Source: Neoscytalidium dimidiatum (taxonomy: Eukaryota; Ascomycota; Dothideomycetes; Botryosphaeriales; Botryosphaeriaceae). Taken from it: a stretch of DNA of 64,000 bases. Position 1 is the stretch's first letter; each line of letters opens with the position of its first letter. The notes under the pieces were generated by a model. The model saw only the letters and a list, made by a program, of their open reading frames with translations. It was not told the DNA's origin and made no database searches. The stretch is from positions 1,302,001 to 1,366,000 of the forward strand of contig CM074699.1 of assembly GCA_037367355.1 (NCBI GenBank), read 5' to 3'. Of the stretch, positions 11,467 through 21,968 are shown in pieces. The translations under genes were made by a program, and so were the position numbers.

Positions 11467-12754
11467 TCCTCCAGGTCTTCCGGCTTCTTGGTGCCGCTCC
11501 GACAGCATATAACAAGTTGAGCGACGCGCAATATTTTCCCGAAAATGCACCCTGCTCACGCACTCCTTCAGACTCAACCAAGCAAGGTGAATTCCTGTCA
11601 TTCACGTACGCCGGCTTCTCCTTTTTGGTCCGAGACCGAGATGGCAACATCAACGGCTTCCATAACGTATGCCGGCACCGTGCGTACCCCAAAGTTCAAG
11701 CTCGCTCGGGTACAGCCAAGGTGTTGAGCTGCAGGTACCACGGACGGTCGTACGATAACAAGGGAAATCTCGCGAAAGCACCTAGATTCGACACCGTGGA
11801 AGGCTTTGACAAAAGCCAGCACAGCCTCCTCCCAATCCATGTCCACATCGATCAGGTCGGTTTGGTATGGGCGAATCTCCAGGCAGGCGAACCCGATGTC
11901 AGATGGGACGAAGAATTCCGTGGAGCCGACGAGAAGCAGATCCTGAGGGAGTTCGATTTCGACGAAGAGTTCAAGTTCGATCATGTGTGAGACATGGAGC
12001 TGGACGCAGACTGGAAAAGCTTGATCGAAAATTACAACGAATGCTACCATGTCCGCCGTCGCACCCGCTCATTGCGGTTGTATCGGATGTGAGCAAGTAC
12101 CGTGTTGAGCCGAGTAGAGGCTGCATCGAGCATGCCATTATCAACAAGAACATGGGGGATAATCGGTTCCGCCGGTCTATCGCGTTCTTTCCCCCTCATG
12201 CATCCGTCACGGTCATGTAAGCCTGTCTGCGATAAATGCAGGATTGCGAGGTTACTAATTGGAATTGCAGTGAACATCTCTTTCATACCCAACGCATGAT
12301 ACCTGTCTCAACTACAAAAAGTAAAATAGATAATGAGGTGTATCGCCATAAGGACGCCACCGACAAGGAGCTCAATGCCCTATGCGACTTCTACAATAGG
12401 TTCTGCGAGAAGACAAGGAGCTCTGCAGAGGGCCGCAGCGTAATTTAACTCAGGTGTCTACATCAATGGACAGTTCCATCCTGAAAATGAAGAGGTAAGA
12501 TAACCCTTTGACACATGGAATACAGCTTTTATGCTAAAGTTTGATTCAAAGGTCCACTACACTTTCAGGACATGGTCAGGAAGGAGTTGATGGGTCATCG
12601 AAGCAAAGAAGAGAAGCAAGGCGGTGTAGAGATCTGGCCTGCGACACCTCAGGTTGTCGATGAGATGAAGACAAGCAAGTTGACGGAGGAGGAGATGTTC
12701 TACTCAAGATTGGAGGCAGAAAGTGGCTTAGTTCGCTCGGAGCTGGCTTGGTAA
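11467..12754 (+). pseudogene. Decayed Rieske [2Fe-2S] oxygenase (choline monooxygenase-like)
   Basis: The remnant reads as a ring-hydroxylating-type Rieske oxygenase: the CxH...CxxH cluster site is plain (CRHRAYP about nt 11670, then CRYHG about nt 11733), followed by the catalytic-domain entry NYNECYH near 12035. It cannot be translated whole. Lesions: an in-frame TAA (11510-11512) before VERRAIFS; a one-base frameshift near 11583; TGA replacing an expected Trp (11988-11990, in FDHV*DMELDADWKS); loss of one base near 12050 just after CYH; and further shifts near 12437-12460. Introns are still visible near 12217-12270 and 12493-12550, and the last segment (to 12754) is open again. In the living family these enzymes hydroxylate quaternary amines or related substrates using two iron centres. 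No single start codon can be assigned. Confidence 0.85.
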
Positions 12755-13152
12755 TCGTGGTCATGCGACATAAAAGCTCTTATCGGCTGACACATTACTC
12801 AATGAAAGTTAAATTAGTTGTGAGTAGTTACGCCTACGAGAGGATGACCAATGACAGCCATACGGTGACCAGTTCTCGTGTGGGGTCTTGGAATGAACCC
12901 GGCCAGAGCAACTTGAGGGGGCAACGCAATATCATGGAGCACAACAAAGAGCAAATTCAGAATCTGAGAATACGTAACTTTTGATTATTGAAACAGCTTT
13001 TTCAGCTTGTCATTACTCATTACTACCACTAGGAAAAAAGAGGGGGAAGAAAAAGCAACGTTATCCGTGTTATTTGCCTTATGCTTCGTGAATTAGACGT
13101 ATTTTGTTTCGATGACTTCCATGACGTCATGCAAACGATTTTATAAGCCTCA

Positions 13153-14269
13153 TTAACGGCGATAGTAGTCGCTATACCCAAGGTATCCGGAGTAATACCC
13201 AGAAGATCGCTCTTCGTACCGAGGGTCAGTGTAAGGGCTCTGGTCCGCACCGGCCCCGGTGTTTTGAGAGTAATATTGTGAGGGTCCTCTGCTTGAACTC
13301 GGACTAGATGAATAGGGATGCGAGGCTGGCGAGCGATAGTCCGGCGAAGAGTAGGTCCGCGAGGTCCGTGTTGCTGGCGGTGGCGTGGAAGGGTCCGCAA
13401 TTTGTCCCAGCTGCAGAACAGAAGCGAAGTTTTGTCGAAGCGTCGGCACCCAGTCTGGCGGTACGTCACCGAAGTCGAAGGACTTGACATTGTGCTCCAC
13501 TGTATATGGTTTTGCGTAGTTGAGACGAGACATGTCGTCCATCTTGGATTGCGTCGGGTCGTTGGTAACAACGGGAATGGCTTGCAGCATCTCTCCGTTG
13601 GGATCGTCCCAGACAGGCAGCTGCGGTGGATATGATTCTGCATACATGATGGAATGCTCTGATTTGACGACGCCGGGCTTTGAAACACCCTTTTTGTTGT
13701 ACGTCTGAATCGGCCTTGGAGGGAACTCCAGTAAGTACACTTTCCTTTCTAAGCGTCCGCTGATTTACTTACAGACATGTGCAGCAGTCACGTCCTTCAC
13801 GAATGACGACGAACCAACGTATTTTGTCGTAGTGGAATTCGCCAAACGACCCAGTGATGAATGTCACGCCAGATTGAGGGTTTCCGGCCGGCTCAGGCCA
13901 GAGGACTTTGAATACTTTGCCGACTTTGTAAAATTCTCTGCCGGGATAGTGTTTCCTGTACCCTTGGTCATGTCAGCGGGCTTCTCCTGCAAACAGTACG
14001 TTGAACTTACGAGGATCGAGTCTCTCGGCCTCACCAGGAGTCTCACGCAGCTTTTTATGAGCTCTTATCCCTACTCGTAAAGCTCGTTCTTCGGTGATCT
14101 GCTCCGGCGGGCCAACCTCGACATTGCTGAGCACAGTTGACTCGTCAGCAGGGGGGTCGCTGGGGTAGACAACTTCGCCGTTTTGATAAACGTAACAATT
14201 ATTTTGTGCATCCCAGTAGTAATACTGCTGTTGAAGCGCGTCAAGAACCCATCGAGGTTGACCAGACAT
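13153..14269 (-). CDS. DUF6590 domain protein (first of three)
   Basis: Three exons (14269-14011, 13962-13773, 13714-13153) join in frame to 336 residues. The N-terminus (WVLDALQQQYYYWDAQNNCY, then a YQNGEVVYP segment) looks like a WW-type aromatic motif. The middle carries the DUF6590 pattern: GREFYKVGKVFKVLWPE, then RWFVVIREGRDCCTCLPI, the glycine segment with SKPGVVKSEHSIMY, and the closing VEHNVKSFDFG. The C-terminal 90 residues are Ser/Tyr/Pro-rich and probably disordered. DUF6590 is a fungal domain of unknown function, often found near ankyrin and immune-type genes. Its introns, after the start of the domain and before the PI motif, correspond in place to those of the two later DUF6590 genes here. 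No catalytic residues are apparent. Confidence 0.82.
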
Positions 14270-15155
14270 GTTTCTGCACGTGTGCTTGGCGCGTGGGCAT
14301 AAGCATAGCCTTGACGCATTGAGCTCGGGTTTATCTATGGCATGCGGCTCTGCAAGTCATCACCCCGGAGTTCATACCCGCAGCAGTATGGTGGGCGAGA
14401 GTGCTGCATTTCAACGCATGGACCAGCGCATCATCCACGGCCAGCGCAGCTTGCAGTGCAGTACGTTCGTGGATCATTGGACGATGAAATGGCGGCACGG
14501 GATGGCAGTCGAGCGGGGTTAGTAGGGCAGAGAAGGCGCCGGTTGCCTCGCTTCAGCTCCAAAGCCACAGGGGATCACACGCAACACGCAACCGCGCTAT
14601 TGGGAACCGCGTCCCTGCCTGTCGTATGATAAGAGAGTTTCACACTACACTCGCGTCTACCGGGGCGGGCCGCAGAATAGCTGTGGTCGCACAGCCAGCC
14701 GGAGTTAAGTATGCACCTAGCTGCTTTTGGGCGCACACGGTCGCTGTCGCTCTGTTCCTCTTCTTCAGCCCCGATGTGCCCGACCGTAGACACGACGCCA
14801 CTCAGCATATTACAGCCTCGGGGCCTCGTAAGCCGTATCATGACGTGCCCCGAGTAGAGTGTTCCCTTGGCGTGACTGCGTCAACTTCCGGAACCTGAGT
14901 GAGTGACTTAGAGGTATTAATGTGCGAAGCTGAGACTCATCAGGTGCCGGGAGGATCCAGACGTGTCATACAACGCACACGTCTCGCGAAGCCCGATATG
15001 AGGCACGAATGAACAACGCATCTCGCAGCCCAATGCAGAAGGTGGAATGTCGACTGAAAACCAATATTTGATGGAATGAAGTCCACGAAACCAACACACC
15101 ACCAGCCATCTTTCCATGGTCCGAGCGCAGGGGATTTATTGGATCAAAGCAGCGA
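14270..15155. other. Intergenic between divergent genes
   Basis: This lies between the start of the DUF6590 gene (-) and the coiled-coil gene (+), so both promoters should be inside. I see no further gene or repeat. Confidence 0.5.
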
Positions 15156-16433
15156 ATGCAGGAACCCGTCTTGGCTACAAACTTTCCACTTGTGAACAAA
15201 CGCGGAATGAAAAACTCTTCGAATTCACCACCTCATGAAAGCAAAACAGACATGGCTGACGAAGAGCACGATCATCTTTATCAACGCCATTATCGGCTGC
15301 AGACCCGACGCGGAGAGCTCGTTGACACACGACTGAAAGTAATTGAAGAAAGATCAGCACTGAAACAGCGGATCCTTGAATATCAGAGAGCTCAGGGCTT
15401 CTTGTCGTCCCAGATCAGATCCCTTACGGAAAAAAGTCCAGGCTTCGAAGACGGAAACCTGTTGCTGAAAGCAGTAGAGGCCATACATCGGCCTCAAGAT
15501 GATATGTACCAGCAATTGGAGCGAACTTTGCAGCTCGAGAAGATACTCAATCAACTTGAGTCCGATGTGGGAAAAGAAGAGAATGAATTCTTTGGCCACC
15601 TGAGGACGGTCGTTCCGTTGGCTGTCAAGGGAGCACAGACATCGGGCAAACCATCAATCCCGGAAACCGAGCGTATAACACGCCAAGAGCCCGAAGGCAA
15701 GAGCGACAATTTGCTTAGGATCTTCTATGACAAGAGCTCAGATATCCCGATTCTCGAAGAGCGCCTTGCTGAACTTGAATATACTTTCGATTATGAACGA
15801 GCAGAGAGAGAAACAAGGGCCGACCTTGGCCAACCAATATCCCCTCCCGACCTCGAATTCTACACCCAGTTCAACCAGGACAAAGAGACACTTGGGAGGG
15901 AGTTAAGGCAGAAGAAGGCTGAAGTCGCCAGACTGCAAGCAGAGTGCGTTCAGCTTGGTTTACTTCCTGCGCCTCCAGATGTTCTACAAAGTGACAGTGG
16001 AGGTGAAGGAAAGCCAGACGACATAATGACAAAAGCCCGGTCCTGGGCTCATTTCGGAGAGCCTAGCGAGATCTTGGACCGGTCATTCCTTTCGGACCGC
16101 CATGAGACCATACCGGCTTTTGTCAATCCAAGAGAAAGGATCAATGAATGGTTAGAAAAAGCACAAGGCTCTCCCGGGGAAGCTGGAGAATTTACCGATG
16201 ATGACGGAGAGAAACAGTCTTCAAATAAAAGCACCATGCATGGGTCAGGATATGGGACCCCTTCGGATCCCAGATTAGCGCCGCAAATGTCCCCATCGGA
16301 ATCATGGCAAGAATGGCAGCATGTCGAGGAGATACAATCAAGGCAGAAAAGAAATATCTCGGAGCCTAGTACGATCTCAAAGCGGTCACCTGCGAACCAG
16401 CAACCTTTACCTAAATCCCCGAGACCGTCTTAA
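15156..16433 (+). CDS. Coiled-coil protein, fungal, function unknown
   Basis: A single open frame of 425 residues; a start at 15252 (MADEEHDHLYQ) is equally possible and would remove 32 poorly structured residues. Residues about 40-270 are rich in Leu, Glu, Gln and Arg in heptad-like spacing, as in long coiled coils. After a short break come QAECVQLGLLPAPPD, a segment ending in ERINEWLEKAQ, then a Ser/Pro/Gln-rich tail. There is no signal peptide or membrane segment. The layout (coiled coil, LxLLPxxPD-like motif, xxINEWL-like motif) recurs in the gene at 21969-23747, so I read the two as distant paralogues. No known family name came to mind. It lies beside the DUF6590 genes, which suggests part of the same accessory region. 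Confidence 0.7.
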   Translation: MQEPVLATNFPLVNKRGMKNSSNSPPHESKTDMADEEHDHLYQRHYRLQTRRGELVDTRLKVIEERSALKQRILEYQRAQGFLSSQIRSLTEKSPGFEDGNLLLKAVEAIHRPQDDMYQQLERTLQLEKILNQLESDVGKEENEFFGHLRTVVPLAVKGAQTSGKPSIPETERITRQEPEGKSDNLLRIFYDKSSDIPILEERLAELEYTFDYERAERETRADLGQPISPPDLEFYTQFNQDKETLGRELRQKKAEVARLQAECVQLGLLPAPPDVLQSDSGGEGKPDDIMTKARSWAHFGEPSEILDRSFLSDRHETIPAFVNPRERINEWLEKAQGSPGEAGEFTDDDGEKQSSNKSTMHGSGYGTPSDPRLAPQMSPSESWQEWQHVEEIQSRQKRNISEPSTISKRSPANQQPLPKSPRPS

Positions 16434-17718
16434 GACTCAAGGACACGTTGACGCTAGTATGAAGAAAAGCAGTCCTTACTATCATCATTCATCATTAAGA
16501 GACGGCCCTTTTCCTAGGAAAGCTCTGTGTGATGTCGGTAGTCTTTACTCTGAGCAACAGGCAGTTATGTTGGACCTCTTTCGCAGGTCATATATAACGG
16601 AATTCTTTTCGTTACGTTAAGGCGTCTTACGAGGCAACATCCAATGAGAGCAGCGCTTGTTTCTTTGAGGCTCTGGCGCTACATCTCTGTCTACTCACTT
16701 AATGCAACCGTACGCAATGACGTTGCTCCGACGTAGAGCAAGCGCACATCACGCTTGTCCCGCACTTCGAAGTGATGCATGCAGTAATGCTTAGCGTATC
16801 ATACATTACTTGCGCAACTAAGCCATCGACTGGTTAACTATTTTGTCAATGCTCGAATCGGAAGTCATGTCCAACACTTCCACTGTCCCAATAGCACCCT
16901 TCCGATTCGGCCCCTGCCAATCATCTCTACCCTTGGCATAAGCTCTTCCACGCCAAGAAAGCAACGGCGAAACTGGCTCTCAGCCACACACGCCCTATAC
17001 TATGACTCTTACGCCCATAGCGCGGATCCGATCCCACATGGCAGTCATCTGAGCACTTGCAGTCAGCATGCGAGCTGCGGCGCGCCTCTGCAAGCCAGTG
17101 AAGACTTTGGATTATCTCCAGCCGGAACCAGTCCGAGAACAGCAACCATGATTCAAACCACCCCCCCACCTCTTCATCCCAACATCCGGTACCGAATTGA
17201 ACGCTCGGCAAACCGGCAGATGTGAAGTTCCGTGAGGCAGGGTCAAGTGTGGGGCCCGCAGCCCCGTCGGGTCAGGGACAAGCGCTGCCGTATCCGGTAG
17301 GCTGGCAACGTCCAATTCCCACACGCGATCAGGCAAAACGGTGTGATACCACGTGCATGAATATTGAAAGCTGATGCAGTGCGTGCCTACATAGTATAGG
17401 CTGTTTTTTTTTTTTTTTCCTTTATTGCTGAAAGGTGGTGCGAGTTTGCGTCCTGCCGTACGACAATCATGCCCGACCCCAACGGCCAAAGAGTGCAGCA
17501 AAGAAAGAGGCGGTGGGCGTTCAACGCTTGCCAACCCGGTCTATTGGAGGACAACAGAGAGAGGAAAAAAAAAAACATAGCCAAAGAGAAGACATCAATA
17601 ACAGCGCCAAGCTCGGGCAGCCCTCAACGAAAGGAGAAGAAAAGCACATTCAGTGCAGCGAAAAAAAGGGGGCTGAGGAGGGTGTCCGAAAAGCGCGCAA
17701 ACGAGGCTGCGACTCCCG
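16434..17718. other. Intergenic
   Basis: I see no gene here. It holds a T run at about 17403-17420, an A run near 17570 and short unconvincing open frames. Confidence 0.5.
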
Positions 17719-18327
17719 TCAGCTCAGTTCAGTCTCGCGGAACCAGTGCCCGCCATCGTACGCCGTGCCGTTCTCATGCCAGAGCTGGTACTCCCAATCG
17801 CCCTGCCGGTCGAGCTTGCCGCGCCGCACGACGAAGCTGGCTCGCACGAGCTGCCCCTTGTCCTCGATGGCCATGGACACCTCGTCGCCGTCCTGGAAGC
17901 GCCGCACGTCCTCGGCGGAGCCTCTCCGCAGCTTGCCCTCCGAATCCGAGGCCTGCTGGCCCGCATCGCGCCGCTGCATCGTTGCCCTGCCCTGTTCCCG
18001 CGCTTCCGCCGCGCCACGGCTGTGGCTGTCTGAGGGTGTCGGGGGCTTGCGGTCGACGGGGGCGTCGGCGGCGGGAGGTGCCGAGGGATTTTGCGCACCC
18101 CTATGTCCAAAAAGGCACCTTGCGGTTAACGGAAGGAAGAGCGAAGGAAAGCGCTTATCGAAGGTCGATAAGCGGTACACAGGTGAGCAATTGCTGCAGC
18201 GCATACACACACACACACACACACACACAGACAGACACAAACGGTTATCGCACCCCGCTGGGACAATTTACCTTCCTTGCCACGAAGAAGAAGTGCGATT
18301 CTGCCTGTCCGCTGCGTTGCTCGACAT
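17719..18327 (-). CDS. Small conserved-looking fungal protein, unknown role
   Basis: Two exons (18327-18272 and 18100-17719) around a 171-base intron give 145 residues starting MSSNAADRQNRTSSS. The first 85 residues are polar and disordered-looking. The last 58 form a compact unit starting FQDGDEVSMAIEDKGQ and ending in GGHWFRETELS, with alternating hydrophobic residues that suggest a small beta-barrel. I have seen similar short tails (FxxGDxVxxx ... GxWVxExxLx) in uncharacterised fungal proteins, but I cannot name a family. The intron carries a (TG)n microsatellite, seen as (CA)n on the plus strand. The splice join is inferred from frame and consensus; an alternative acceptor would change only the disordered part. 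Confidence 0.6.
18204..18229. repeat. CA dinucleotide microsatellite inside an intron
   Basis: A pure CA run lying in the intron of the small gene on the minus strand. Length changes here would alter intron size only. Confidence 0.9.
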
Positions 18328-21300
18328 GTACTTCTTGCCTCGCAGCGTTGTTGCGTGTAGCGGCGGCGGTGGTACCCCGGTGAATGTTCAGGCGTTCGAC
18401 GCGGATCGGATCCCGATTGTGATGCGCTCGTAGGAGGAGGATTCTGGGGAAGGAATTGGGGATATCCGGGAGACATCCGCGCGGTGCGAGGGCGCACGCG
18501 AGCTGATAAATGGAGAGTTCAGGCAGCACCTTTCAGCCAGCCGGGGCATAATCTTATGATATCATCCTTCCCAGAAGGCTCTTGTACAGCTTCACCGGTG
18601 GAGGGCATCCATTCGGTTGGAGGAGGTAGCGCGCACATCTGACGATCAGGGTCGCGTCGACCGACCATCCGTCAGGTTCGGGCGGGAGGCGATTGGTACG
18701 TCCATGATGGTTAATAAACTTCGTGCCTGGCGGACGCTCTGCCAATCGGTGGGGTGGTGCTCGAGGAGGGAGCTGTTAGCACAGCCTCGCGGGATTGGCG
18801 ATGAAACGGAAGACAATGGCAGTGGCGGAGGGCGCATGTCGGCCATTGGACGTGTTCTTGGGCCAGCTCTGCGGTGAAACCTGCTTCACGGAGGGCTCCG
18901 GGATGCACCGTTGCGTCACTGGATGCCTGGAAAGCTTTCGTGCTTCATGAGCAGCCTGATTCGGCAAGCACGTGCGGACATGGTTGGCAAGGCGATCGGT
19001 AGTTGAGCTGCAGCGTTGCTAAAACGGGGTGCCGAAGCTAGAGGCAGGGTGTGCGCTGTCACCGGTAGGAATCCGAACGCGGCACTGCAAGATCGCGTTC
19101 GGCACGTTAAACTTCCGTACACGTGGGTGCTGGTTACTTGGGCCGCCGGTCCTGAAACCGCAGCGGCCGCTGCTGCTGCTGCGGTCGACGCGGAATTAAA
19201 TGGAGGCGGGCTCTTCTTTAACGTTGTGACCGGTGAGCCGGTGCGGAACTTGCTGGCGTGATTCAGTACGTCAGGCTCGCACGTCCAGCGTGACACAGCC
19301 GGCCGGGTGATGACACGCTGCTTACGACGCGAATAGGCGGTTCTGCCCGCCGCGCCGTTGCAGGGCTGTTAGTGGCCGCGGCTAACTCCAAATGCCAGCT
19401 CTCTTTTCCCCGCCATTAGCCATGCCTGCCACGCGCCGGCTAATGCGGGGGTCTTGTCATGACGTGTTGTACTCTGCATCTCCTCGCCAAACGGAGATCC
19501 TGCGTCGCATTTCACGGCCATCTCTCCGGACTACCAGTAATCGATCGCAGAATTTTCTTCACGATTGGATCGCCACTTCACCCTCTGACATTGTTCGGCG
19601 GCAGGCGCTTCGACAGCATGTGAAAAACTGAGCAGATCGCGGTGCAGCAGGTTTGGTCTACGCAGAATTCAGGAAGTGCGCCATTTTCTTCAAAATGCCA
19701 TGTGAAAGGCGTGAAGCCGCAAGTGTTTGCGCACGAAACTTCCGAAAGGTCTTCTCAGATGATGATTGTCAAGCTACTTCGGATCTCTGACAGCGCCTGC
19801 CTCAGGAAATTGCAGAGCTATGTATTTGTAAATTTATTAATCACGCTACCCCGCTGCTGAGAAAGAGAGGGTGCCATCGGGCGGCATCAGTGCTTCCGGA
19901 AGGAGACATGCATGGAATATTCTTCTCCGAATAGAACACTCCTTTGACACGCGATCAGAGTAACCCCTACACTAAAATCGTTCGGACGCATCTTCTGTCG
20001 TAATCCTCATATTCTATGCAGGTACGGCAAGGTCATCACAAGCGCAGGCCGACGCCGGCGGTCTCGTGAGCTGGTACGACACATGCCTCCCACTTCCGCT
20101 CACTGTTCACGCGTGCCGTCCCGTATCCTCTCATGGTCACCCAAACATCATACGGTGCCTTCTATTTACTTGGTGTCGAGGGCTGATAGTCGCGGCCGGA
20201 GCAATTCCTACCTCGATAAGGCTGGAGGGACTATGATTGGACGTATCCTCAGCTCTGCTGATTCAATCCTTGGACACATTTACAATCTTAATGAGGAAGG
20301 TCGTTCTGAGGGTGGTAGGACTGCTGCGTCTGCCGCCCCTACGTGAGGTGCTACGCCTCGCGGATGAAGGCAAAGACTTGGAAGGCAGAGGTGGGCTCGA
20401 GGCGTTCCTCAAGGTTCTGCCTATTCTCTCGATTTGATCTCCGATTCCGAGGGGCTCCCTTTGCTTATGGCGGAGCCCAGACGTCCTTTTTTGAGTATTT
20501 GCTGGGAATATGGGTCACACGCAGGCAGAGTTGCTTTGCCGCCTATCCGCGCAAAAGCAATTCGAAAGTAGGACAGCTTCAGCACTGGAGCTTTCAAGCA
20601 ACGTCGAATGTCTGCAACCCCGCATTTTGCGGTACCGCACAGTACCGATGAGGCTCTGCGTGGCCAGTAGCGCTCAGGAGCTGTATCGGAAATGCAGTTA
20701 TGGCATGAGGGCAAGCATCATGCAACGCACACCGCAATGGCAGGCGCAGGCTGTCTTTCAGCCCGCCGTTTGTGTGATTTGCCCATATGCTTCTGCCTTC
20801 TTCCGCCAGCCCCGTTGCCTTACGACGCAGTGGCGCGATAGGCGTCAGATCGGCTCGGACTGGTGGCGAGCGGAGCCAGGAGGCCGACGCTTTCATCCAA
20901 TTACCAGACCACCGGGCCGCGTGGGGACCTTGGCCTCTTGCATGCTCCATGTCATGTGGACGATTGCATGGCAAACGGCCGTCTGCCAGCGTCGCGAACG
21001 CTTCTCGCCGATAACGACATGCCATGAGCCCGGAGAGCAATCCAATGAAGAAAAAGAAAGTGGCCCTCCCGCTTTCTACGCCGCCTCCCGGGGATGCATC
21101 TCCGAGCAGTGAGTCAAGGTCGGAGGACGGAGGACCTAGGGCCAAAGCTCTGCGCTGGTGACAGGGGTAGTGAAGCAGCCCAACAAGGCTGATTGCTCCG
21201 GGCGCGCCAGCCACACAGAAGCTGGGTGCGAGACGAGGTGATCCCTCCCTTGTGCGACCACCTCAGAGCGCGCCGCCCCTAGCGTCCGCAGCCCGCAGGC

Positions 21301-21968
21301 TAAAAGGCAGACACGGGTCGATCTGGCTGCAAGGCGTTGTGTGCTGCACGCGTCTCACCGACAGCGCACCGCTGACGTGGGGGGTTTCGAGCTGTGAATC
21401 GAAACCCACTCCGGCCCCAGAGGCGCCCCGTACCCAAGAGTATATATATATAATTGGGGCAGCTGAGCTGCGCTCGCGGAGGCCTGATAGGCTGCCCGGC
21501 GTTTGCACCTTGATCTCGGAGATTGATTTGCAAGTGTCCGCGCAAATCCGAGCGGGCTTTTGCGGGAGGGACGAAAGGCATCTGCAAGGCGGCAGGTAGG
21601 ATCATGAGACCGCGCTAGGGAAGATTGCACGGTCTGCGGGCCTGGGATGCAGCTTCCCGCGCCGCGGCCCCACCTGACCAGCGGGACGGCCCAGCGGGAG
21701 ACACAGCCAATGCTTCCGTCGCGATACCTTGCTGCTTTAACTCGCTTGCTTCGATTCATCTGAGATTGCCGCTCCGCACTCGCTTAAATGTCGCTCAACC
21801 GGCCGGCGACTCGGTTGAGACTGCACGAACGGTTGGGTGTTGGCCAATACAGTCTGTGAGAATACAATACAGAATGAAGACGAATAAAGATGATCGGATG
21901 TACAGTATCGTGTGAAGCGGAGAACTCCAGACCATCCTCTGAGCTTCCAATATGCCTCTCAAACTCCT
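18328..21968. other. Long intergenic stretch, no supported gene
   Basis: About 3.6 kb without a frame I can support. Open frames of up to about 200 codons near 20.5-21.2 kb overlap on both strands and have the Cys/Arg/Trp-rich composition of translated GC-rich spacer. A GCT run sits at about 19164-19181 and a TA run at about 21441-21451. Decayed or non-coding genes are possible. Confidence 0.5.

Noticed and set aside
20510..21214. Overlapping 200-codon frames on both strands.
   Set aside because: Cys/Arg/Trp-rich translations with no motif; both frames cannot be real and neither is supported.
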